In this document: in pieces, positions 51,922 to 60,387 of the stretch
Layout: each line of letters starts with the position of its first letter
Position numbering within the stretch: the first letter of the stretch is position 1
Assembly (NCBI RefSeq): GCF_029338255.1
Contig: NZ_CP119787.1
Location: 2,681,631 to 2,745,630 of the forward strand
Source: Haloarcula halobia
GTDB taxonomy: Archaea > Halobacteriota > Halobacteria > Halobacteriales > Haloarculaceae
Length of the DNA: 64,000 nt
Direction of reading: 5' to 3'
Translations under genes and position numbers: made by a program
The notes under the pieces: model-generated
The model's database searches: none
What the model was told of the DNA's origin: nothing
The model's input: only the letters and a program-made list of their open reading frames with translations

Positions 51922-54086
51922 CAGTCGTCGGGCGGCGCCGTCGGGGCGGCCCCTCTGGCCTCGTCGTGCGCCCACATCGACCCCATCTCCCAGCGGTCCA
52001 GCGACGCGACGGTCGCGCTGCCGCCGTCGGCGGTCAGCGAGACGCCCAGCGCGTCCTCGCGGGTCGGGTAGACCCTGGTCGTCAGGCAGTGGCGCTCGTT
52101 TGCGAACACCTCGACGACCGACCCGTCGACGAACACACGCAGGGAGAGCGGCGCGTCGTAGGGCGTGACCCGCATCGTCTTGGTGTCGCTCGTGGCCTGC
52201 GAGTCGTGGCTGGCCGACGCCCGGTCGACCGCGATATGGCTGTCGCGCGTGTAGCGAATCGGCGTGTACTCCTCGCGGTCGGGCGTCTCCAGGACGGCCA
52301 GTTCGACGGCCTCGGCGTCCTCCAGGCGGACCGTCGCGCGCAGTTCGAACGACCGGCTCTCGGCGTCGAAGTCGACCCGCTCGCCGGCGTCGAGACGAAC
52401 CGCATCGTGGTGGACGTTCTCGCCGCGCAGCTCGGTCAGTTCCGGCGCGGGGCGCTGACAGAGGCCGCCGTCGTCGGCCAGCGACAGCTCGCGAGGGACC
52501 GACATCGCGCCCGACCAGCCGGCGTCCCACTGGGCGCTCACGTCGCGGGCCTCGGGCAACCAGCCCCAGGTGAGGGTGCGGCCGTCGTCGGTCCACATCG
52601 ACTGGGGGGCGTAGTAGTCGCCGTGGTCGAGTCTGTCGCGCCGTTCGACCTCGAACTCGCCGTCCTCGTACTCCCCGACGAAGTAGACGACGTCCTCGTA
52701 GTTCGAGACGTGGAGCAGCTGCTTTGCGCCGAAGTCGAGCAGTTCCGGACACTCCCAGACCGTCCCGTCGAGGTGCTCGTCGCCGGTAAGAATCGGCCCC
52801 TGGTACTCCCAGTCCCGGAGGTCCTCGGACTGATACAGCAGGACGGCGCCGCCGCCGTCCTGCATTCCCGCGCCGATAAGCTGGTTCCAGACGCCGTCGG
52901 CGCGCCAGACGCAGTGGTCGCGGAACTCCCCGTCCCAGTCCTCCGTCGAGAGGACCTGCGGTTCGAGGGGGACCTCCTCGATGATGGGGTTGTCCGGGTC
53001 CGTGACCCACGCGGAGAGGTCGTCGTCGGCCGCCGTGGCGATACAGGGCAGCTGGAGCGTGTCGCGGCCGCCGGTGTAGAGGATGGTCGGCGTCCCGTCG
53101 TCGTCGACGGCACACCCCGACCAGCAGCCGTCGCGGTCCGGGCCGTCGGGCGAGGGCGAGAGCGCGACCGGCCGGTCCGCCCAGTGGACCAGGTCCTCGC
53201 TGACGGCGTGGCCCCAGTGGATGGTGCCGTGGAACGGCCCGGCCGGGTTGTACTGGTAAAAGAGGTGGTAGGTGCCGTCCCAGTGGATGAGTCCGTTGGG
53301 GTCGTTGAGCCAGTTGGCCGGCGCGGTGAGGTGATACGAGGGGCGGTGTGGGTCGTCCGCGAGGCGGCCTCGCAGCGCCGTCATCCCCGCCGTGTCGCGC
53401 GGCCGGTCCGTGAGCGAGACCGTCTCGTCGCCGGCCAGAAAGGCGAGCGCGTCGGCGACGAGTCGCTCGCGGTTCCCCCGACAGACGTCGTCGGTCGGCT
53501 GGCTGAACGAGACGCCGGAGCCGACCCCGAGCACGTCGCCGTCGCCGGGGTGCCAGGTGACCGTCGAGAGCTGCGAGACGACGTCCGTGTCCCCCCGGAC
53601 CGTGCTCGCGAGTACCGTGCCCTCGGCCGGTGCCATCCGCTCGTAGCGGGCGTAGGGCGTCGTCACGCCCGGCCCGCGCGTGTGGACCCGGAGCGTGTCG
53701 AACGCGTCCCGGACGGGGTGGTCACGAAACAGGGTCTTCCAGAGGTGCCCGGCGGGTTCGGGCGTCTCCGCCCAGCCGACGGCGTCTGGGGCGACGGGGT
53801 CGAAACCCAGCGGCTCCACGGCGGCCATCGCGCCCAGCGTCAGCAACAGCGCGCCGCCGTCGCGGACCGAGGACGCGATGCGGTCGGCCCCGCCAACCGG
53901 CAGCTGCGCCTCGTCGAGCGGGTCGTCGCGGTGCCACCAGAGGACGTCGTAGGCCGCCGGGTTGACGTCGGCCAGCGAGCGTCGCTCGACGTCGCCCATC
54001 GCCGAACGGCACCACTCGTACGCTCGCTCCTGCTCGTCGGAACAGGACCCGGCGTAGAGACAGCCGACACGTGGGGTGTCTGCCAT
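51921..54086 (-). CDS. GH32 beta-fructosidase with N-terminal ThuA-like domain
   Basis: 721 residues. The C-terminal about 480 residues are GH32: nucleophile in [12 protein letters not shown] (about 250), RD motif in EFRDHCVW, acid/base glutamate in VWECPEL, and the beta-sandwich tail with [11 protein letters not shown]. The first about 230 residues ([20 protein letters not shown] to [11 protein letters not shown]) resemble a ThuA/class I amidotransferase-like Rossmann domain, an unusual fusion. Likely substrates are sucrose, levan or inulin. No signal peptide, so cytoplasmic. Confidence 0.8.
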   Translation of the reverse strand: MADTPRVGCLYAGSCSDEQERAYEWCRSAMGDVERRSLADVNPAAYDVLWWHRDDPLDEAQLPVGGADRIASSVRDGGALLLTLGAMAAVEPLGFDPVAPDAVGWAETPEPAGHLWKTLFRDHPVRDAFDTLRVHTRGPGVTTPYARYERMAPAEGTVLASTVRGDTDVVSQLSTVTWHPGDGDVLGVGSGVSFSQPTDDVCRGNRERLVADALAFLAGDETVSLTDRPRDTAGMTALRGRLADDPHRPSYHLTAPANWLNDPNGLIHWDGTYHLFYQYNPAGPFHGTIHWGHAVSEDLVHWADRPVALSPSPDGPDRDGCWSGCAVDDDGTPTILYTGGRDTLQLPCIATAADDDLSAWVTDPDNPIIEEVPLEPQVLSTEDWDGEFRDHCVWRADGVWNQLIGAGMQDGGGAVLLYQSEDLRDWEYQGPILTGDEHLDGTVWECPELLDFGAKQLLHVSNYEDVVYFVGEYEDGEFEVERRDRLDHGDYYAPQSMWTDDGRTLTWGWLPEARDVSAQWDAGWSGAMSVPRELSLADDGGLCQRPAPELTELRGENVHHDAVRLDAGERVDFDAESRSFELRATVRLEDAEAVELAVLETPDREEYTPIRYTRDSHIAVDRASASHDSQATSDTKTMRVTPYDAPLSLRVFVDGSVVEVFANERHCLTTRVYPTREDALGVSLTADGGSATVASLDRWEMGSMWAHDEARGAAPTAPPDD

Positions 54087-54214
54087 TGGACATACTCGTC
54101 CCGCTCGATTATAAAAGGATTCGGCAATCGGTTTCGACCGTTTGTGACCGAACGTGCAGGCTCGGTCGCGCGGTCCGGCCAGTGACGGGTCGAGTTACGG
54201 AGAAGCGTGCGGGG

Positions 54215-54352
54215 CTACGAGACGCGTGCGTGACGGGCGGCCGCCTTCCAGTCGATGATGGTCTCGTGGCAGACCGGGCAGACGAGTTCTGTCAGTTTCG
54301 TCGTCTCGTCGTTGTACGTCATCCGAGTGCCACAGTGCGGGCAATTTGTCAT
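54215..54352 (-). CDS. 45-residue zinc-finger micro-protein
   Basis: The frame MTNCPHCGTRMTYN continues to VCPVCHETIIDWKAA and ends at TAG 54215. The two CPxC knuckles (CPHC, CPVC) are the haloarchaeal CPxCG-type zinc micro-protein pattern, studied in Haloferax as small regulators. It is too short to be found by length-based gene finding. Confidence 0.7.
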   Translation of the reverse strand: MTNCPHCGTRMTYNDETTKLTELVCPVCHETIIDWKAAARHARVS

Positions 54353-54429
54353 TACAGTTCGTTATAGATACCCGCCCCACTTAAACATGCGGTCCCTACC
54401 TGGAATCGGCGCGGAACTGCTGGCCGGCG

Positions 54430-56379
54430 TCACTCCTCGACGACGGGTTTCGGGGTCGCCGACACCGTCAGTTCACGGGCCTCGATGATGGCAGAGAGAC
54501 ACTCGTCGTCCATCAGTCGCACGTCCATCTCGCTTGCCCGCCGGGAGACGTCGCCGCCGATGTGCCCCGAGGTCGCGAACATCACCGCGCTCACCTCGGC
54601 CCGCGCCCGGCGGCACTCCGCACACGCCTCGATGGGGTCGGCGCCGACGAGCCCCCCCTCGGGCCGGTGGTCGACGACGACGGCCATCGCCTCGCTGGCC
54701 GGATCCTCCCGTTCGGCCAGCAGTTCGTACTCCGTCGAGTCGGCCTCGCCGACCGCCCACCCCGACGCGTCGAGGACTTCGGCGACGGTCTCGGCGAACG
54801 CCTCGGGGTCGAGCGAGCGAAGCTGGGCGGCCATCGAGTGGTCCTCGGCCGACTCGGTCGTCCTGGCCGGTTGCTCCCCCGACTCGACGGCGTCGACGGC
54901 GGCCTCGATGTCGCTCTTGGGGTCGGGGTCGTCCGCCGTCATCTCGCCCTCGGACACCGCGTCCGCCTCCGCGTCGTCCGCCGGTGACCCGATGGTCGCC
55001 TCGACGTCGTACTCCGGTTCGAGGTCGGTCTCGATGCGGTCGGGCACCGCCTCGCCGGCCATCGCCGCCTCGACCCGCTCGATGCGCTGGTCGAGGGCCT
55101 CGAGTTCGGTCTCCAAGTGCGTGACCGCGTCCGGATAGCAGTCGCGGGCGGTCTCGAGGGCCGTCTCGTACTTCTGCCGGGCGTCCTCGTACTCCTCGAG
55201 GGCCGTCTCGTACTGTTCGGCGTCGGCGAACCAGTCGCCGGCCCCCATCGCGTCGCTGGCGACGGACCGGCGGGCGGCGGTGAGGTTCTCCGCGACGACG
55301 CGGAGTCGCTCGCGTATCTTCTCCGGGTCGCCGGCGAAGCGGCGCTCGTCGGCCCCCCAGTCGACCTGGAGGGCGGTGCGGTAGTGCTCCAGGGCCTCCG
55401 CCCAGTACTCGGCGGCCTGTCCGGAGTCGTCGGCGGCCGCGGCCTCGTTGTCGGCGGCGACGGCCTTCCGGAGCGGGGACTGTTCGAGCTGTTCGATGAG
55501 CGTGTCCAGTCGGTCCCGTTCGGCGAGTATCTCGTCGATATCGGCCAGGTGTCGGTCGAGCGAGAGGACGGCCTCGTACTCGTCGCGGGCCCGTTCGTAG
55601 GCGTCGTAGGCCGCCTCGTACTCGTCGGCCCGCCAGCGTTCCTCGCCCTCGTCGGTCGCTGTCCGGGCCCGCCCCAGTCGGATGGACGCGAGCGTCCGCA
55701 GGCACCGCTCGCGGACCACCTCGACCCGACTCGCCATCGAGTCGCCCTCGCGACCGGTGTTGAACTCGCTCGCCGTCGTGCTGGCTTTCTCCAGCAGCGT
55801 GCTCGCCCGCTCGGCCGCGGTCAACGCGGCGTCGTTCGATCCGTCGTTGCGCAGCTCGTTTGCCTGGACCAGTTCCCGTTTGACATCGTCGAGCGTGTTC
55901 TCGACGTGGATCCACTTCTGTGCGGCGTCGTCCAGGTACCGCGTGACCGCCCCCAGGCCGTCGCTCTCGCAGTGGATGTACCACCGCGTTCCCCCGGTGC
56001 GGTGGAAGGTGAGTCGCCCGTGTCTGAGACTCGAGTCGCTGTCGACCGTCTCGATCTCCGCGAAGGGGACGGCGAACTGCCGGTCCCCGCCGTCGGAATC
56101 GGCGCCGCCCACCAGGACGACGACCCGCCGGTCTGTCAGGACGGCGACAGTCCGGTACCCGCTCCCCGGTCTGACGTGGTCGGTCGTGTCCCCGGACTCG
56201 ACGGAGACCCCGTTCTTCGAGTTCGTGACGACGTACTGTGGCGTCTCGTCGGCCTCTATCGCCGAGACGGCGGGTTTCTCGGCGAGATACCCTTTGGACA
56301 GGAACCCACCCCGTCCGGTACTGGTGAGCACGTCGGGATACGACCCACCTAAATTATCTAAATTGATAATTTGACCCAT
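54430..56379 (-). CDS. PH-like, coiled-coil and REase-like multidomain protein
   Basis: 649 residues in three parts. Residues about 30-170 look like a bacterial PH-type domain (YRTVAVLTDRRVVVLVGG, VPFAEIETVDSD). About 180-440 is a long charged helical array with TPR-like units (YEAAYDAYERARDEYEA). About 520-635 matches the Mrr-type restriction endonuclease fold (AETVAEVLDASGWAVGEADS, VMFATSGHIGGDVSRRASEM), but the catalytic acidic residue and lysine are replaced (YELLAERED, VVVDHRPE). It therefore probably binds DNA or another partner without cutting. The combination resembles stress or defence adaptors; role unknown. Confidence 0.6.
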   Translation of the reverse strand: MGQIINLDNLGGSYPDVLTSTGRGGFLSKGYLAEKPAVSAIEADETPQYVVTNSKNGVSVESGDTTDHVRPGSGYRTVAVLTDRRVVVLVGGADSDGGDRQFAVPFAEIETVDSDSSLRHGRLTFHRTGGTRWYIHCESDGLGAVTRYLDDAAQKWIHVENTLDDVKRELVQANELRNDGSNDAALTAAERASTLLEKASTTASEFNTGREGDSMASRVEVVRERCLRTLASIRLGRARTATDEGEERWRADEYEAAYDAYERARDEYEAVLSLDRHLADIDEILAERDRLDTLIEQLEQSPLRKAVAADNEAAAADDSGQAAEYWAEALEHYRTALQVDWGADERRFAGDPEKIRERLRVVAENLTAARRSVASDAMGAGDWFADAEQYETALEEYEDARQKYETALETARDCYPDAVTHLETELEALDQRIERVEAAMAGEAVPDRIETDLEPEYDVEATIGSPADDAEADAVSEGEMTADDPDPKSDIEAAVDAVESGEQPARTTESAEDHSMAAQLRSLDPEAFAETVAEVLDASGWAVGEADSTEYELLAEREDPASEAMAVVVDHRPEGGLVGADPIEACAECRRARAEVSAVMFATSGHIGGDVSRRASEMDVRLMDDECLSAIIEARELTVSATPKPVVEE

Positions 56380-56591
56380 TATGAGAGACTACTATGTCGG
56401 GCACTATGATTCTCACTTATTGGTTCTGAAATTTCGTCGTTAATATTAACAGGGTACTACTTACTTGCATATCAGGACTGGGTGGAAGCCCCTTCCGTTG
56501 CATGGTTCCCCCCTGAGAACGGGCCGCGTCTGTCGGCGGACGGACGCGCGTCTGACTTACCTTTACCTATCAGGTCCAAGTACCAGGGCGT

Positions 56592-56804
56592 ATGCCCCGC
56601 ATCCGACTGGACCCGCCGGAGTTCGAGCGGTCCACCGACGCCACCGGAGGGAACGACCGAACGGGTCGGGCGGCCGCTCGCGACGACGCCTTCGCCCGGA
56701 TCGACACCGAGGTGTTTCAGGTGCTCTCGGGGACCTACGGGCTCGAGAAGTGCGGGCTCCGACCGCGAATCGATCGCTGGATGGAGTGCTGGAGCGACGT
56801 TTAG
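56592..56804 (+). CDS. Small haloarchaeal protein, unknown
   Basis: 70 residues starting MPRIRLDPPEFERSTD and ending RPRIDRWMECWSDV. Its ATG lies about 27 bp after a CCTTTACC box near 56560, as expected for a leaderless gene, and the helical C-terminus looks coding. It overlaps the actin gene tail to tail by 4 bp. Confidence 0.5.
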   Translation: MPRIRLDPPEFERSTDATGGNDRTGRAAARDDAFARIDTEVFQVLSGTYGLEKCGLRPRIDRWMECWSDV

Positions 56805-57865
56805 CTGTTCTCGACCAGGCGGGCGGCGATGCGCTGTGCGCCGAGGGTCGGGGCGACGTCCGGCTGTTCGGCCGCCGTCGCCTCGACGTCGCGGTTGAGC
56901 TCCTCGCTGAGTCGTTCCTCGAACTCGTCGACGATGCCTGGGATGCAGGCCATCCCGCCGGTCAGGACCACCGGACGGTCCAGCGCCAGCTTGTACACCT
57001 TCATGTAGTCGTTCGCCAGCTCCGGCAGGAACGTGTTGGCCAGCTCGTCGACTACGTCGTCCAGGTACTCGTCGACGGCGTCCATCACCGACCGCTCGAT
57101 GGTGAACTCGTGTGACCCGCCACCGGGTTGCTGGATGATGTCCGTGAACGGTTCGAAGTCGATGAAGTCGGCGTGTTCCTCCTTGTACTCGCGGGCGGTC
57201 TGGGTGTCGATGTTGACCCGGCCCTGGGTCTCCTCCTCGACGTAGTTGGCGATCATCCGGTCGACCTCGTTGCCCGTCACGGCACCGGTGGTGAACGGGG
57301 AGAGCTGTTCGCCCCGTCGGTACGCGGAGGCCTCGAGGTTCGTCGACCCCATGTTGACCGCGACGAATATCTGGTCGATGGCCTCCAGGTCGTCGCCGAA
57401 GGCCGGAATCGACCCGCAGAGCGACTCGGGGTAGCTCTCGACTAACTCCATGCCGATAGAGGACCCCTCGATGACCGACTGGAGGTTCTCCAGTCCCGTC
57501 GGGTTGTCGATGGTCGGAATCGCGTAGACGACGCCGCTGTCGGCCGGGAGGTCGTTCTCCTCGATGAGGGCCTCGAAGAACGTCTCGGTCATCTCCGCCC
57601 GGTCTGCGTCCTCCGGCAGCCCCGAACGGAGCATGTACTGGACCCGGTCGGGGTACTCGCGAGCGGCCTCCTCGCCGTAGAGCACCTTCTCCTCGCCGGT
57701 GAGGGCGTCCTCGTAAGTTGCCATGCAGGTCAGCGTCTTGATGATGCGTGTGTCGGTACCGTGGTCGTCCGGGAGCGCGATGACCGTCCGCGTGCTGCCG
57801 AGCTTGACCCCGATCGGCACCACCCCGTTGGCATCGTCCGCCCCGTCAGCGTCGTCGTCACTCAT
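56801..57865 (-). CDS. Actin/Hsp70-superfamily protein, salactin-like
   Basis: 354 residues. Phosphate-1 loop VKLGSTRTVIALPDD (about 19-33), phosphate-2 loop VAVNMGSTNLEASAYRRG (about 167) and adenosine motif PVVLTGGMACIPGIVDEF (about 305) define an actin-fold ATPase. Length and first loop resemble salactin, the dynamically unstable haloarchaeal actin described in Halobacterium, better than MreB or DnaK. It has its own TATA-like box about 26 bp upstream (57891-57900) and follows the FlaCE-domain gene on the same strand. A polymerising partitioning or polarity factor is the inferred role. Confidence 0.7.
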   Translation of the reverse strand: MSDDDADGADDANGVVPIGVKLGSTRTVIALPDDHGTDTRIIKTLTCMATYEDALTGEEKVLYGEEAAREYPDRVQYMLRSGLPEDADRAEMTETFFEALIEENDLPADSGVVYAIPTIDNPTGLENLQSVIEGSSIGMELVESYPESLCGSIPAFGDDLEAIDQIFVAVNMGSTNLEASAYRRGEQLSPFTTGAVTGNEVDRMIANYVEEETQGRVNIDTQTAREYKEEHADFIDFEPFTDIIQQPGGGSHEFTIERSVMDAVDEYLDDVVDELANTFLPELANDYMKVYKLALDRPVVLTGGMACIPGIVDEFEERLSEELNRDVEATAAEQPDVAPTLGAQRIAARLVENS

Positions 57866-57890
57866 GTACGGTGGCCTGTTGACGCTGGTC

Positions 57891-57900
57891 CGGTATATAA
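57891..57900 (-). promoter_or_regulatory. TATA-like box of the salactin-like gene
   Basis: On the minus strand GTTATATACC lies 26 bp before the ATG at 57865. Confidence 0.5.
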
Positions 57901-57947
57901 CCTCACGTCAAGAATCAGCCGTGATAAACCCGCGGTCGGCCTCGGAC

Positions 57948-58445
57948 TCAGCGCATCGCCGACAGCTTGGCGACGTAGACGAGGCTGAGCAGGTGGTCGT
58001 CGACGCTCAGGGTGTTGTCGTCGTTCGTCGCCGACTCGTCGATGCCCAGCAGGTAGTCCGAGAGCGTCGCCTGGACGTCCTCGGTTATCCAGTCGATGGA
58101 CTCGTAGTAGTCCAGCGCCTCGTCGGCGCCCTGGTAGCCCGAGTGCATCAGGAGGAACTCCAGCCACTCGAAGACCACGAACTCGGCGGCGTAGTTCTCC
58201 GGGAGGGCCGCGAGGTACGGCTTCTCTGCCGTCTCGCCACCGAGGAACGGCAGCAGTTCGCGGTAGAGGCCCGACCGGAAGGAGCTGCCCGCGAGCATCT
58301 CCTCCTCGGCGTCTTCGAGCCCGATGTCCAGGTTCGACGGGTCAGGGACGTCTTCGTCGTCGGCCAGCCCGTTGTCCCGGTCGTCGCGCTGTCGGGCCAT
58401 CTTGCGCAACTCGTCTAGATCGTAATCGCGCGGGTTTATGGTCAT
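57948..58445 (-). CDS. FlaCE/FlaD-domain protein
   Basis: 165 residues. The C-terminal about 110 residues contain KPYLAALPENYAAEFVVFEW, then YYESIDWITEDVQATLSDYL, the signature of the FlaD/FlaE (ArlD/E) domain that links the archaellum motor to the chemotaxis machinery. Upstream is an acidic helical arm. It lies outside any archaellum operon, next to ParA, CheW-domain and actin genes. Start at 58445 is supported by a TATA-like TTTATG box about 30 bp upstream. Confidence 0.8.
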   Translation of the reverse strand: MTINPRDYDLDELRKMARQRDDRDNGLADDEDVPDPSNLDIGLEDAEEEMLAGSSFRSGLYRELLPFLGGETAEKPYLAALPENYAAEFVVFEWLEFLLMHSGYQGADEALDYYESIDWITEDVQATLSDYLLGIDESATNDDNTLSVDDHLLSLVYVAKLSAMR

Positions 58446-58576
58446 GTGACAGCTGTGTTCCGCCTCCTCCGTCATAAACCTTGCACCCCGTCTGACGGCC
58501 GTCAGACGGCCAGATACCGAGAAATCACCGAGATTCGCAATGCCGCACCGAGTTACGCGGATGATAATCGGGGGCG

Positions 58577-58587
58577 TATTTTTATAG
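58577..58587 (+). promoter_or_regulatory. TATA-like box of the parA-cheW operon
   Basis: TATTTTTATAG ends 33 bp before the ATG at 58620. Confidence 0.45.
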
Positions 58588-58619
58588 TGGCCGAGGGTCG
58601 AGATTCCTCCAGTTGGACG

Positions 58620-59516
58620 ATGAGTCGGCACGACGACGCCGGTCCGGCCCGCATCTGCGTGACCAACGCAAAGGGCGGGACCGGGAAGACGACGGTCGCG
58701 ATAAACGTAGCGGGAGCGCTGAACGACCGGGGTCGAGACGTCCTCTTCGTCGACCTGGACCCGCAGGGCAACGCCACGGAGGGGCTCGGACTCGTCGAGG
58801 CCTACGACGCCGACCCGCCGTCGCTGTTCGACGCGCTGACGCGTGACCCCGCACTCCTCTCGGACCTGGTGGTCGAACACGAGGAGATGGACGTCGTCCC
58901 ATCGAGCATCGACATGCTCCAGGCCGAACACGAGCTGACGATAGCGGACCTGATCGCCCGTGCCAGGACACAGGACCGCGACGTCGACCCGGCCGCGCTG
59001 GCCTCCTTTGGGTTCAACGTGACGCCGGCGACGGTCGAGGGCGGGCACGCCCTCGACGTGCTCGACCGGGCGCTGGGGACGGTCAAATCCGAGTACGACT
59101 ACGTCATCATCGACTCGCCCCCCTTCTACGGGAAGCTGACCGACACCGGCGTGTTCGCCGCGCGGCACATCCTGGTCCCGGCGCTGGCGGAGGCCACCTC
59201 CGAGCGGGCCATCGAACTGCTGATGGACCAGATGGCCGCGCTGGAGCGCCAGACCGGGATCAGCGTCGAGACGGTCGGCGTGGTCGCGAACCGCATCGAG
59301 GCCACCTCGGAGGACGAGATGATGCTCGAGTGGTTCGACGCGGCCTTCCCGGACAGTCCGGTGTGGCAGGTCCGCAAGCGCGTCGCGCTCCAGCGGGCCT
59401 ACACCGCCGGGAACTCCGTCTTCGGCGTCGAGGAACAGTGTGACATGGCCAGCGTCTTCGAGGACATCGCCGACAGGTTCGACGAGCAGTTCGGATTCAC
59501 CGAGGTGATAGCATGA
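58620..59516 (+). CDS. ParA/MinD-family ATPase
   Basis: 298 residues with the deviant Walker A KGGTGKTT (about 17), the A' motif LFVDLDPQGNA and Walker B YVIIDSPP (about 163). It thus dimerises on ATP and most likely forms gradients on the nucleoid or membrane. It overlaps the CheW-domain gene (ATGA at 59513-59516) and diverges from the FlaCE-domain gene. No ParB or replication origin is nearby, so positioning of a protein array fits better than plasmid segregation. Confidence 0.85.
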   Translation: MSRHDDAGPARICVTNAKGGTGKTTVAINVAGALNDRGRDVLFVDLDPQGNATEGLGLVEAYDADPPSLFDALTRDPALLSDLVVEHEEMDVVPSSIDMLQAEHELTIADLIARARTQDRDVDPAALASFGFNVTPATVEGGHALDVLDRALGTVKSEYDYVIIDSPPFYGKLTDTGVFAARHILVPALAEATSERAIELLMDQMAALERQTGISVETVGVVANRIEATSEDEMMLEWFDAAFPDSPVWQVRKRVALQRAYTAGNSVFGVEEQCDMASVFEDIADRFDEQFGFTEVIA

Positions 59517-60382
59517 GTGACGACGACCGCATGGACAGAGCAGAGCGTATCCGCAAGATGCGCGAGGGGAACCGGACCGAGACAGACGCGGACGCGACTG
59601 ATGGGCCGGCGGACGACGTACAGGAGACCGCCGCGGGCAGCGAGGGGTCGGGTGAGTCCGAGACGGCCGACCCCGACGAAGCGCCCGGCGACGAGACGGC
59701 GATGGCGGCCGCCGAGCGGGCCGCCCAGACGGCTGCGGAGGTGGCCGGCGGGACAGACGCCACGGCCCAAGCCACCGAGGAGCTGCAGGCGGCCACGCAG
59801 GCGGCCGCCGAGACGGCGCAGGGCCCGACGGGCGTCGAACTCCCCGACCAGCAGGTCGTCGAGGCGGCCATGGCAGAGAGCGAGGCCGAGGAGACGACCG
59901 GCGCGGCGAGCGCCGCGGCCATGGACGAGGGGTCGAACCAGTCAGAAGAGCTCGTCCGCGTCCTCGAGTTCGCGCTGGGCGAGGAATATTACTGCCTGGA
60001 CATCGAGTACGTCGAGGAGATCGTCAAGCGCGAGGACGTGACGCGGGTCCCGAACACCGAGGCCTACGTCGAGGGCGTGGTCGACCTCCGGGGACAGATA
60101 ACGACGATTCTGGACCCGAAGGCGATGATGGACATCGACGACGACGGCGACCAGAATCTCATCGTCGTCTTCGATCCCGACGTGTTCGAAGAGCAGGGGG
60201 CCATCGGCTGGATCGTCGACGAGGTCCGCCAGGTCTCGCCGGTGGTCGAGGCGGAGGTCAACAGCCCTCCGGTCGACGCCGACTACATCAACGGCGTCGT
60301 CGACCGGGAGGAACGAGAGCAGTTCGTCATCTGGGTCGAACCCGACGACGCACTCGAGTCGGCCACCGCCGAGGGCGACTGA
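59513..60382 (+). CDS. CheW-domain protein with acidic N-terminal extension
   Basis: 289 residues. Residues about 1-140 are low-complexity, acidic and alanine-rich. Residues about 143-280 form a CheW-like domain (VLEFALGEEYYCLDIEYVEEIVK, VVDLRGQITTILDPKAM, EEQGAIGWIVDEVRQVSPVV). The extension resembles linkers that link chemosensory arrays to positioning ATPases. It is translationally coupled to the ParA gene, so the two most likely act in one complex. Confidence 0.8.
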   Translation: MSDDDRMDRAERIRKMREGNRTETDADATDGPADDVQETAAGSEGSGESETADPDEAPGDETAMAAAERAAQTAAEVAGGTDATAQATEELQAATQAAAETAQGPTGVELPDQQVVEAAMAESEAEETTGAASAAAMDEGSNQSEELVRVLEFALGEEYYCLDIEYVEEIVKREDVTRVPNTEAYVEGVVDLRGQITTILDPKAMMDIDDDGDQNLIVVFDPDVFEEQGAIGWIVDEVRQVSPVVEAEVNSPPVDADYINGVVDREEREQFVIWVEPDDALESATAEGD

Positions 60383-60387
60383 CCGGC

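Noticed and set aside
58620-59516. ParA as part of a plasmid partition locus
   Set aside because: No ParB, centromere-like repeats or replication initiator near it; the coupled gene encodes a CheW domain.
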